Shown here: piece after piece, positions 37,279 to 44,732 of the stretch
Position numbering within the stretch: the first letter of the stretch is position 1
Layout: every line of letters begins with the position of its first letter
NCBI RefSeq assembly: GCF_008704935.1
Contig: NZ_CP023692.1
Location: 1-64,000 of the forward strand
DNA: 64,000 nucleotides
Direction of reading: 5' to 3'
DNA from: Streptomyces vinaceus
GTDB lineage: Bacteria; Actinomycetota; Actinomycetes; Streptomycetales; Streptomycetaceae
Made by a program: the position numbers and the translations under genes
The notes under the pieces: generated by a model
What the model was told of the DNA's origin: nothing
What the model saw: only the letters and a program-made list of their open reading frames with translations
Database searches by the model: none

Positions 37279-40137
37279 GTGCAGCAGGTCGCAGGGTCGG
37301 GCGAGAAGCGCGCGACGGCCGGCGCGGCGGACGGATTCCGTCTGCAGGGCCTGGCACGGTCGGTCCTCGCCGAGCACGGTGCACACGACTGGACGGTCAC
37401 CGAGGACGAGGCCTGGTGCCGGGTGATGCCGCCCGAGCGGAACGAGCGGATCCAGGGCTGGAAGCTGCACCTGTCCGCGACCCGGCTGTCGGCGCCCGAG
37501 GTGGTGCACCGCGCGGCGACCGTCCTGGTCGCGGCCGGCTGCGGCTTCAAGTTCGCCAAGAGCATCGCCGTGGTCGAGGAGATGACCTCGGACCGCTACG
37601 ACCGCGCCCAGTGCGGCAAGATCGTCACCTGCTATCCGGCGGACGACGAGCAGGCGCGCCGGCTCGCCGCCGCACTGGACGAGGCCACCGCGGGACTGCC
37701 CGGCCCGGCGATCCTCTCCGACCGCCGGCTGCGCCCGGGCAGCCTGGTGCACTACCGCTACGGTGTGTACGACGGGGTGCCGGTGCTGACCAACGACGGC
37801 AGCCACCAGCTGCGGGTCCAGGCGCCGGACGGCACCACCATGGAGGACCTGCGCAAGCCGTGGTTCTGCCCGCCGGTCTGGGCCGTATCGCCCTTCCCCG
37901 CGGAGCCCTCCGCGGAGCCGTCCGCGGCCCCGTCGACTCCCAGGACGCCGGGGCCGGTCCTGCTCGCCGGCCGGTTCGAGATCCGCGAGGCGATCCGGCA
38001 CTCGGCCCGCGGCGGCATCTACCGGGCGCTCGACCACCGCACCGGCGCGGAAGTGGTGGTCAAGCAGGCCCGGGCACACGTCGGCACCCGGGTGACCGGC
38101 GAGGACGCCCGCGACGCGCTGCGCCAGGAGTCCGCCGCGCTGGCGGAGCTCGGCGGGATCGCCGCCGGGCACGTGGAGCTGTTCGACGTGGACGGTCACA
38201 CCTTCCTCGTCCAGGAGTCCCTGCCCGGGAGCACCCTCACCCGATGGGTGCAGGACGAGCTGGACCGCGGCGACCGCACGGCGGGCCTGGAGCCGGCGCG
38301 CGTGGTGGAGACGGCCCGCCGGCTCGCCGCGCTGCTGGCCCGTGTCCAGGAGCGGGGAATGGTCTACCGGGACTTCACTCCGAACAACATCATCGTGGGG
38401 CCCGACGGCGGCCTGCGGCTGATCGACCCGGAGCTGGCGGTCCGGCCCGGCCAGTGGGCCACCCGCGGCTTCACCGACGGGTTCGCCGCGCCCGAGGTGG
38501 TCCGCGGGCCGCGGTTCGGCCCGGTGCCCGGCCTGGAGTCGGACCTCTACTCCCTCGGCGGGGTCCTCTTCTACCTCACCGTGGGCACCGCGCCCTCGTT
38601 CCCCAGGAGCCGGCCCGAGCCTTCCTCCCCCCGGCCGCAGCTCGCCGGGCTGCTCACGATGAGCGGGGTCCGCAACCGGGCCGCCCGCCTGATGGCACCG
38701 GCCGTGCTCGGCCTCACCCATGAGGAGCCGGGGAAGCGTTGGACCCTCGCCCGGCTGGGCGCGTTCCTGGACGGCCTCGACGTCGACGCCCCTACGGCAC
38801 TCGTGGCCGAGGCCGGCTCCGGCGACGACCGGCTCCCCCGGACGGCCGGTTCACACGGTGGGGCCGGCGACCCGCGCCTGCCCGCCGACCGGCTCGGCCC
38901 CGAGCTCCAGCAGCGCCTGGCCGACGACGGTCTGGCCCATCTGCTGGCCACCCTCCCCGAGCCGGGCGACGACAGGCCGCGCCTGTGGCCCAGTACCGGA
39001 TTCGGCAGCAGCTCCGACCCCTGCAACGTGCAGCACGGCGCCGCCGGCGTTCTCTTCCTGCTGACCCTCGCGGACACCCATGCCGGCTCCGCCGCAGACC
39101 GCGACGCGCTGCGCGCCGCCCTGTCGCAGGTGGCAGGCTGGCTCGACCGACGCCGCACCGACGTGCCGAAACCTCTGCCCGGGCTCTACTTCGGGCGCGC
39201 CGGCACCGCCTGGGCGCTGCACGACGCCGCCCGGCGCCTCGACGACCCGGAACTGGCCGACCACGCGGCCAAGCTGGCCCTCGCCCTCCCCGTCCGCTGG
39301 CCCAACCCTGACGTATGCCACGGCGCCGCGGGCAGCGCGCTCACCCAGCTCCACCTGTGGCACGCCACCGGGCGCGAGGAGTTCCGCGAGCGGGCGGCCG
39401 AGGCCGCCGACGGCCTGCTGGCCGCCGCCGAGTACGAAGGCGACCGGGTGTACTGGCCGGTCCCCAAGGACTTCGACTCGGCCCTCGCGGGCATCCGGCA
39501 CCTCGGCTTCGCCCACGGCGTCGCGGGTGTCGGGTACGCCCTGCTGGCCGCCGCCCGGGCCACCGGCGAGCGGAAGTACCTGGACGCCGCCGTCGACGCC
39601 GGCAACACCCTCGTCGCCGAGGCGGAACGGGGCCCGTGGGGGGCCCGCTGGCGCACCGACCGCGACGACTCTCCCGGCAGCGGGATGTTGTACCACTGGT
39701 GCAGCGGGGCGTCCGGTGTGGGTACGTTCCTCGTCCGGCTCTGGCAGGACACCCGGGACCCGGCCCACCTGCGCGCCGCCGAGGAGGCCGCGGTCGCGGT
39801 CCGCGGCGCGCGGTGGACCTCGCCCACCGCGGCCTGCCACGGCCTGGCGGGCAACGGCGAGTTCCTGCTCGACCTCGCCGACGCCGTCGGCGGCCCGTAC
39901 CGGGGCTGGGCTCAGGAGCTGGCGGCCACGCTGTACGCCCGCCGCGCCGTCCGGGACGGCCGCCTGCTCATCGCGGACGAGAGCGGGCTGGAGGTCACCG
40001 CCGACTGGAACGTCGGTCTGAGCGGCGCCGTCGGCTTCCTGCTCCGGCTGCGGCACGGCGGCCCGCGGCCGTGGATGGCCGACGGACCGGCGCTCCCCCA
40101 GGGCGGGCCGGCCGGCTGTACGCAGGTGCGGCGGTGA
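37279..40137 (+). CDS. class IV-like lanthionine synthetase (LanL)
   Basis: About 952 aa, three domains. The start GTG 37279 follows GGGAGG; an upstream ATG 37216 is possible. Residues ~1-215 are the phosphothreonine/serine lyase domain (WKLHLSATRLSAPEVVHRAA, GCGFKFAKS). Residues ~230-480 are a Ser/Thr-kinase-like domain: Lys in VVVKQARAH (residue 262), VYRDFTPNNIIVG (Asp 365), LIDPELA (Asp 383). Residues ~580-930 are a LanC-like cyclase: GFAHGVAG (His 746), HWCSGASG (Cys 808) and ACHGLAGNG (Cys 853, His 854). The last three are the canonical zinc ligands. Class III enzymes lack them, so class IV is the better call. It would phosphorylate and eliminate Ser/Thr of the precursors, then add Cys thiols. 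Its stop overlaps the protease start (GTGA). Confidence 0.92.
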   Translation: MQQVAGSGEKRATAGAADGFRLQGLARSVLAEHGAHDWTVTEDEAWCRVMPPERNERIQGWKLHLSATRLSAPEVVHRAATVLVAAGCGFKFAKSIAVVEEMTSDRYDRAQCGKIVTCYPADDEQARRLAAALDEATAGLPGPAILSDRRLRPGSLVHYRYGVYDGVPVLTNDGSHQLRVQAPDGTTMEDLRKPWFCPPVWAVSPFPAEPSAEPSAAPSTPRTPGPVLLAGRFEIREAIRHSARGGIYRALDHRTGAEVVVKQARAHVGTRVTGEDARDALRQESAALAELGGIAAGHVELFDVDGHTFLVQESLPGSTLTRWVQDELDRGDRTAGLEPARVVETARRLAALLARVQERGMVYRDFTPNNIIVGPDGGLRLIDPELAVRPGQWATRGFTDGFAAPEVVRGPRFGPVPGLESDLYSLGGVLFYLTVGTAPSFPRSRPEPSSPRPQLAGLLTMSGVRNRAARLMAPAVLGLTHEEPGKRWTLARLGAFLDGLDVDAPTALVAEAGSGDDRLPRTAGSHGGAGDPRLPADRLGPELQQRLADDGLAHLLATLPEPGDDRPRLWPSTGFGSSSDPCNVQHGAAGVLFLLTLADTHAGSAADRDALRAALSQVAGWLDRRRTDVPKPLPGLYFGRAGTAWALHDAARRLDDPELADHAAKLALALPVRWPNPDVCHGAAGSALTQLHLWHATGREEFRERAAEAADGLLAAAEYEGDRVYWPVPKDFDSALAGIRHLGFAHGVAGVGYALLAAARATGERKYLDAAVDAGNTLVAEAERGPWGARWRTDRDDSPGSGMLYHWCSGASGVGTFLVRLWQDTRDPAHLRAAEEAAVAVRGARWTSPTAACHGLAGNGEFLLDLADAVGGPYRGWAQELAATLYARRAVRDGRLLIADESGLEVTADWNVGLSGAVGFLLRLRHGGPRPWMADGPALPQGGPAGCTQVRR

Positions 40138-41976
40138 GCGCCCGTACCGCGGTCCAGCCGCAGGAGGTCCGCCAGGGCGCACCGGCCGATGCCGAGGTCA
40201 CGGTCCGTACCGGCTTCCGGTTCTCCGCCGACGGCCTGCGGGCGGCGTGCACGGCGACCGGTACCGACGGGCGCCATTTCGCCGAGGGTTGGAGCCTGCA
40301 CCCGTCCGGTCCCCGTCTGGACCTGCGGACCGACCTGGGCGGCGACCCGCCTGGACCCAGCTCCTCCCCCTCGACGGCACGAGCGTGCTGGCCTCCTGGT
40401 ACGGGCGGGGCGGCGCGCAGTCGCTGGCCCGGCTGACCCCCGACGGGCACCGGGACACCGTCGCCGTGCCGGGCGGGCGGCCGCTGCGGCTGCTCCCGGC
40501 GCCCGAGGGTGCCGGCCTCCTGGCCCTCGGGGTGAGCGGGGGCGCGGCGTGCGACACCCTCGTCCTCGCGGTGAGCGGGGACGGGCCCCGGTTCGAGATG
40601 ACGGCCCGCGTGCCCGGCACGCTGCTGGGCGGGATCGTGCTCGGCCACCGCGTCCTGTTCACCCGACTGCTCGACGACGTCCCGCGGCCTGTCGTGCTCG
40701 ACCTGCGCGACGGCGGGCTCCGGGACCTGACGGCGCGGAGCGGTCCGGCCCACGTACTGGCCGCGGCCGCCGGAAGGGTCCTGCTCGCCCGGCTCACCCC
40801 CGAGGGCAGCCGGCTCGCGCTGGCGGACCTGGACGGCGACGCGCCCCTGCGCGCGGTCCGCGGCGACACCGGTCTCCCGGGCGCCGTCCACCCGCTCGCC
40901 CTGGACCCGGACGGCGACCGGCTGGCCCTGCTCACCACGTCGGGGCCAGGTCGTTCCTCACCGTGCTCGACCCCGTCTCGGGCACCGCCCGTCGGATCGG
41001 CATGCCGCCGGGGGACCTGCTGCCCTGCGCGGCGTGGACCGGGCACGGGCTGTGGCTGCCGCACTCCGACCCGGGCCGGCCGCGCACCCTCGGCTGGTTG
41101 CCGCCCGCCGGCGGCGCGCTCGAACTTCCCGAACCGGTCCGGCCCGGCCACCAGCCGGCCCGTGTGGAGACCTTTCCCGGCCCGGACGGCCCCGTCGAGG
41201 CCGTGCTGTACGGGCCCGACTGGCGCACCGCCCGGCAGGTCGTGCTGGCCCTGCACGGCGGCCCCAACAGCCGGTGGACCCTGGGCTTCGATCCGTTCCT
41301 GCAAGCGCTGGCGGCGGCAGGCCTGGCGGTGGTCGCGCCGAACCAGCGCGGTAGCACCGGCTACGGCGCCGCCCACACGCTGGCCATCAGCGGCACGTGG
41401 GGCGGTCCCGACCTGGCCGATGTCACCGCCGTCGGACGCTTCCTGACCCGCGAGCGCGGTACGGGCCGCGCACGGCCGGCCCTGTACGGGGTCAGCTACG
41501 GCGCCTTCCTGGCCCTGCTGGCAGCGGCGGCCGAACCCGACGGCTGGTCGGCCTGTGCGGCCGTGGCGCCGTTCCTGTCGGGCCCGCGACTGCACGCCGA
41601 CGGCTCGGCGCAGGTCCGCTCCATGGTCGAGCGACTCGACGGTCTGACCCCCGTACGGGACGGGCTCGGTCCGCGGGACGTGGAGCGGCTGGCCCCCGCA
41701 CTGGCGGCGCCGCTGCTGCTCGTCCACGGCGCCCTGGACGACTCGGTGCCGGTCGGCCACTCACGGGCGCTGGCGCAACGGCTGACGTCCCTCGGCCGTC
41801 GCCCCGGCACCGACTTCCACTACCTGGAGCTTCCCGACCGCGGCCATGCCGCGCTCGGGACCGGAACCGCCGATCCGGTCGTCGCATCGGTCGTGCGGTT
41901 CCTCACCGGGCAGGGCCACCCCGCCCCGCCCGGGCCCGTATCGGCGCCACCTGACACGAAGGGAGGTGATCACTGA
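40134..41976 (+). pseudogene. S9 prolyl-oligopeptidase-like protease, probable leader peptidase; two frameshifts
   Basis: It starts at GTG 40134 overlapping the synthetase stop. Three consecutive frames make one protein. The first ~70 codons have VTVRTGFRFSADGLRAA. After a one-base loss near 40352 the propeller-like part follows (LLPLDGTSVLASWYGRGGAQ, SRLALADLDGDAPL). After a second loss in the GGGG run at 40942-40945 comes the alpha/beta hydrolase domain, with LALHGGPNSRW, Ser in YGVSYGAFLAL, Asp in HGALDDSVP and His in DRGHAAL. Adding one base at each site gives ~615 intact residues with a full triad, so I suspect assembly errors rather than a dead gene. POP-family FlaP removes the leader in the flavipeptin (class III) cluster; the same role is inferred here. 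Confidence 0.8.
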
Positions 41977-42089
41977 TGGAGCTCGACCTCGACGCCCTGC
42001 AGCAGCTGCCCACCGAGGAGCAGCAGGCCGGTATCTGCAGCTACACCTGCAAGGTGACCTGCCCGTACACCCAGCCCGACGGATCGTGA
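41976..42089 (+). CDS. lanthipeptide precursor 1, 37 aa
   Basis: It begins MELDLDALQQLPTEEQQAG. The core carries ICSYTCKVTCPYT followed by a QPDGS tail. Cys at 21, 25 and 29, Thr at 24, 28 and 32; unlike copies 2-4 it has no fourth Cys. The leader motif LDALQQLP corresponds to the LxLQ-type recognition helix of class III/IV leaders. ATG 41976 overlaps the protease stop (TGATG) and is preceded by GGGAGGTGATCAC, an unusually long match to the 16S rRNA 3' end. Confidence 0.88.
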   Translation: MELDLDALQQLPTEEQQAGICSYTCKVTCPYTQPDGS

Positions 42090-42163
42090 CCGCGGTCCGG
42101 TGAGCCGGCCCTGCCTCGCGGCACCGCCGCGCCCCACTGAGCGCCGAAAGGAGGTGATCACCC

Positions 42164-42280
42164 ATGGAACTCGACCTGGACGCCCTGCAGCAACTCCCCG
42201 CCGAGGAGGAGCAGACCACCATCTGCCGCCTCTCCTGCAAGGTCAGCTGCCAGTACACCTGCGCCGCCACCGGCGGGTAG
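42164..42280 (+). CDS. lanthipeptide precursor 2, 38 aa
   Basis: Leader MELDLDALQQLPAEEEQ, core TTICRLSCKVSCQYTCAATGG. Cys at 21, 25, 29 and 33, each of the last three directly preceded by Ser or Thr. It differs from precursor 3 only in the last residue (Gly or Ala). The ribosome binding site GAAAGGAGGTGATC is a 14-base uninterrupted complement to the anti-Shine-Dalgarno end, suggesting very high expression. Confidence 0.9.
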   Translation: MELDLDALQQLPAEEEQTTICRLSCKVSCQYTCAATGG

Positions 42281-42345
42281 TCCCGCCCCACCCCGGCGGC
42301 CGGCACATCTGCCGACCGCACCCACCCACAGGGAGGAACACCGTC

Positions 42346-42462
42346 ATGGAACTCGACCTCGACGCCCTGCAGCAGCTGCCCGCCGAGGAGGAGCAGACCA
42401 CCATCTGCCGACTCTCCTGCAAGGTCAGCTGCCAGTACACCTGCGCCGCCACCGGCGCGTAG
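42346..42462 (+). CDS. lanthipeptide precursor 3, 38 aa
   Basis: Identical to precursor 2 except for a terminal Ala instead of Gly. The start of this gene is 182 bp after that of precursor 2, and the spacers are similar, so the two arose by recent tandem duplication. GGGAGGAA lies 8 bases before the ATG. Confidence 0.9.
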   Translation: MELDLDALQQLPAEEEQTTICRLSCKVSCQYTCAATGA

Positions 42463-42525
42463 TCCCGCACGAACCCGCGGTCGGCGACCTGCCGACCGCA
42501 ACCAACTCCGGAGAGGAACATCGTC

Positions 42526-42642
42526 ATGGAACTCGACCTCAACGCCCTGCAGCAGCTGCCCGCCGAAGAGGAGCAGGCAGGCGTCTGCGGCTACTCCTGC
42601 CAGGTCTCCTGCCCGAACACCTGCGCCGTCACCGGCCGGTAG
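42526..42642 (+). CDS. lanthipeptide precursor 4, 38 aa
   Basis: Leader MELDLNALQQLPAEEEQ, core AGVCGYSCQVSCPNTCAVTGR. The four-Cys lattice and the Ser/Thr at 24, 28 and 32 are kept, while the residues between them differ from precursors 2 and 3. It is 180 bp downstream of precursor 3 (start to start), with GAGAGGAA before the ATG. Confidence 0.9.
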   Translation: MELDLNALQQLPAEEEQAGVCGYSCQVSCPNTCAVTGR

Positions 42643-42817
42643 CAGCCGGAGGGGAGCTCCGGCCGGAGCCGGTTGCCGGATCGGCGGCCACGACCGCCCC
42701 GGCCACCGAGTGCGGCACGCCGACCGGCCGGGCCTCCCCCACCGCGATCCTGCCACCGGGCTGCCCCGCACGCCGGGGCAGCCCGGTGGGCGTCAACACT
42801 TCGAAAGGACGACCACC

Positions 42818-42934
42818 ATGGAGATCGACCCCGACGCCCTCCAGCTCCTGCCCACGCCGGAAACGTCGGCCCACGAGCGCTGCGCCCAGACCTGCCGCAT
42901 CTCGTGCCCGGCCACGGCCGACTCCGGTGCCTGA
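42818..42934 (+). CDS. lanthipeptide precursor 5, 38 aa, divergent
   Basis: Leader MEIDPDALQLLPTPETSAHE, core RCAQTCRISCPATADSGA. Three Cys (22, 26, 30) with Thr/Ser directly before the second and third; no fourth Cys. The leader has a Pro at position 5 and a shortened Glu tract, so it is the most diverged member. GAAAGGA lies upstream. Its stop overlaps the GTG start of the first exporter gene, coupling their translation. Confidence 0.88.
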   Translation: MEIDPDALQLLPTPETSAHERCAQTCRISCPATADSGA

Positions 42935-44732
42935 GGTCGGCGACGGCGCCGCCGAACCGGCCGCCGGCCCCGGGGAGCGCACGTCCGCGGTCCGGCGGCC
43001 GGTCCGTACCGCACTGGCTCCCGTACGCCTGCGACTGGCCGTCCTGGGCATCCTCCTGACCGTGCGGATCTCGGTCGGCGTCGCCCTGCCGGCCCTCCTC
43101 GCCACCGCGGTCGGCGCCGTGCTCGACGGCACCGACGTCCGCGGCCCGGCCGCCCTCCTGGCGGCCGTGCTGGTGGTCGGCGCGCTCTGCGAGGCGGCCG
43201 CGGGGCCGCTGGCCACGTCCGCGAACGCCACCACAACCCACCGGCTGCGCATGCTGACGGTCCGCCACCTGCTGGCGCTGGGGCCCCGGTCCCCGCACGC
43301 CGTCGGCGACGCGGTCACCCAGGTCGTGCGGTCGGCGCCGATGGCCGCGAGCCTGCCCGCCTGGGCTGCCGAGAGCGCGATCTCGCTCCTGGGATCGGTG
43401 GCGGCCCTGGCCGCACTCTGGTGGACGAACTGGCAGGCCGGGCTGACCTTCACCTTGGCCATGCCGTTCACGGTGCTGATCGCCCGGCGCTTCATGAAGG
43501 AGGCGGGCCTGGCCCAGGAGAACTACCTCGGGGCCCAGTCCCTGATCGCCGACGGGCTGGTGGCCGCGCTCGCCGGCGTCCGCACCATCCGGGCCGCGGG
43601 CACCCTCGCCGCCGAGACCGACCGCGTCCTCGGGCCGCTGCCCGAACTCTCCGCCGCCGGACGGGCGATGTGGCACACCGAGCGGGACGTCGTGTGGCGT
43701 CTGGGGCTCCTGCTGCCCCTGACCGACGTGTTAGTCCTCGCGGTGGCGGGCCTCGCGGTGGCGGACGGCAGGCTCGGCCCGGCGGGCCTGCTGGCCGTCT
43801 CCGGATACCTGGCCCTGGCTTCGGGCATGGTCGACCAGATCGACGGCCTGCTCGGTATCGCCCAGGCCCGGGCCGGTGCCCGCCGGCTGGGCGAGGTGTT
43901 CGGGCACGAGCCGCCTGCCGGGGGCACGGGGGACACGGTGCCCGCGGACGGCTCGGTGCTCCTGCGGGGCGTCACCGTCCACCACGCCGGTGGGCCCGTG
44001 CTGGACCGGCTGGACCTGGAGCTGCCCGCCGGCGCCGCCGTCGCCCTGGTCGGCCGTACCGGCGCGGGCAAGAGCGTGCTGGCCGGCCTGCCCGGCCGGC
44101 TCACCGACCCCGACGAGGGCGAGGTCTCCATCGGGGGCGTCCCGGTGCGCGATCTGCCTCTGGACCGGCTCCGCACCCTGGTCGTACACGCCTTCGAACG
44201 GCCCGAGCTCTACGGGCGGACGGTCCACGAGGCGATCTCCATGGGCCGCCCCGGGGTCGACCGGGAGGAGGTGGTCCGGGCCGCCGTCGCCGCGCGGGCC
44301 GACCGGTTCGTCCGACGGCTTCCGGCCGGCTACGACACCCTGCTGGACGAGGCCCCGATGTCCGGCGGCGAACGCCAGCGACTGGGCCTCGCGAGGGCGT
44401 TGCTGCGTCCGGCGCTGGTGCACGTCCTGGACGACGCGACCTCGGGCCTGGACAGCGTGACCGAAGCCGAAGTCAGCCGCTCCGTCACCGAGCTGCTGGC
44501 CGGCCGTACCAGGCTCGTGGTGGCCCACCGCGCCGCCACCGCCGCCCGCTGCGACCGCGTCGCATGGCTGGACGGCGGCCGGATCCGCGCCTACGGCCCG
44601 CACCACGTGCTCTGGACGGATCCCGAGTACCGGGCGGTGTTCGGGCCGGCCGGTGCGACCGGGTCCCCCGCCGGCCCGGATCCCACGAAGAAGAAGGATG
44701 AGGAGGAGCGGTGCCGCGTCGAACACCGATGA
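42927..44732 (+). CDS. ABC exporter half-transporter 1 (permease-ATPase)
   Basis: 601 aa from GTG 42927, which overlaps the stop of precursor 5. About six membrane segments lie in the first ~330 residues (LRLAVLGILLTV, AALLAAVLVVGALCEAA and others). The ATPase has Walker A GRTGAGKS at 376-383, signature MSGGERQRLGLARALL and Walker B HVLDDATSGLD, where Asp replaces the catalytic Glu (residue 503). There is no C39 peptidase domain, so it does not cut the leader. A TTA codon lies at 43731-43733 (residue 269). It is predicted to pair with the next gene product as a heterodimer exporting the lanthipeptide or providing immunity. Confidence 0.88.
   Translation: MPEVGDGAAEPAAGPGERTSAVRRPVRTALAPVRLRLAVLGILLTVRISVGVALPALLATAVGAVLDGTDVRGPAALLAAVLVVGALCEAAAGPLATSANATTTHRLRMLTVRHLLALGPRSPHAVGDAVTQVVRSAPMAASLPAWAAESAISLLGSVAALAALWWTNWQAGLTFTLAMPFTVLIARRFMKEAGLAQENYLGAQSLIADGLVAALAGVRTIRAAGTLAAETDRVLGPLPELSAAGRAMWHTERDVVWRLGLLLPLTDVLVLAVAGLAVADGRLGPAGLLAVSGYLALASGMVDQIDGLLGIAQARAGARRLGEVFGHEPPAGGTGDTVPADGSVLLRGVTVHHAGGPVLDRLDLELPAGAAVALVGRTGAGKSVLAGLPGRLTDPDEGEVSIGGVPVRDLPLDRLRTLVVHAFERPELYGRTVHEAISMGRPGVDREEVVRAAVAARADRFVRRLPAGYDTLLDEAPMSGGERQRLGLARALLRPALVHVLDDATSGLDSVTEAEVSRSVTELLAGRTRLVVAHRAATAARCDRVAWLDGGRIRAYGPHHVLWTDPEYRAVFGPAGATGSPAGPDPTKKKDEEERCRVEHR

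Noticed and set aside
36942..38723. 593-aa plus-strand frame over the synthetase N-terminus
   Set aside because: Low-complexity Arg/Gly shadow of the lyase/kinase coding frame.
37279..40137. Class III (LanKC) assignment
   Set aside because: The cyclase keeps WCxG and CHG zinc ligands, which class III enzymes lack, although the POP protease recalls a class III cluster.
42144..42642. Tandem ~180-bp repeats resembling a CRISPR-like array
   Set aside because: Each repeat is a precursor gene with start, stop and ribosome binding site; there are no short direct repeats with unique spacers.
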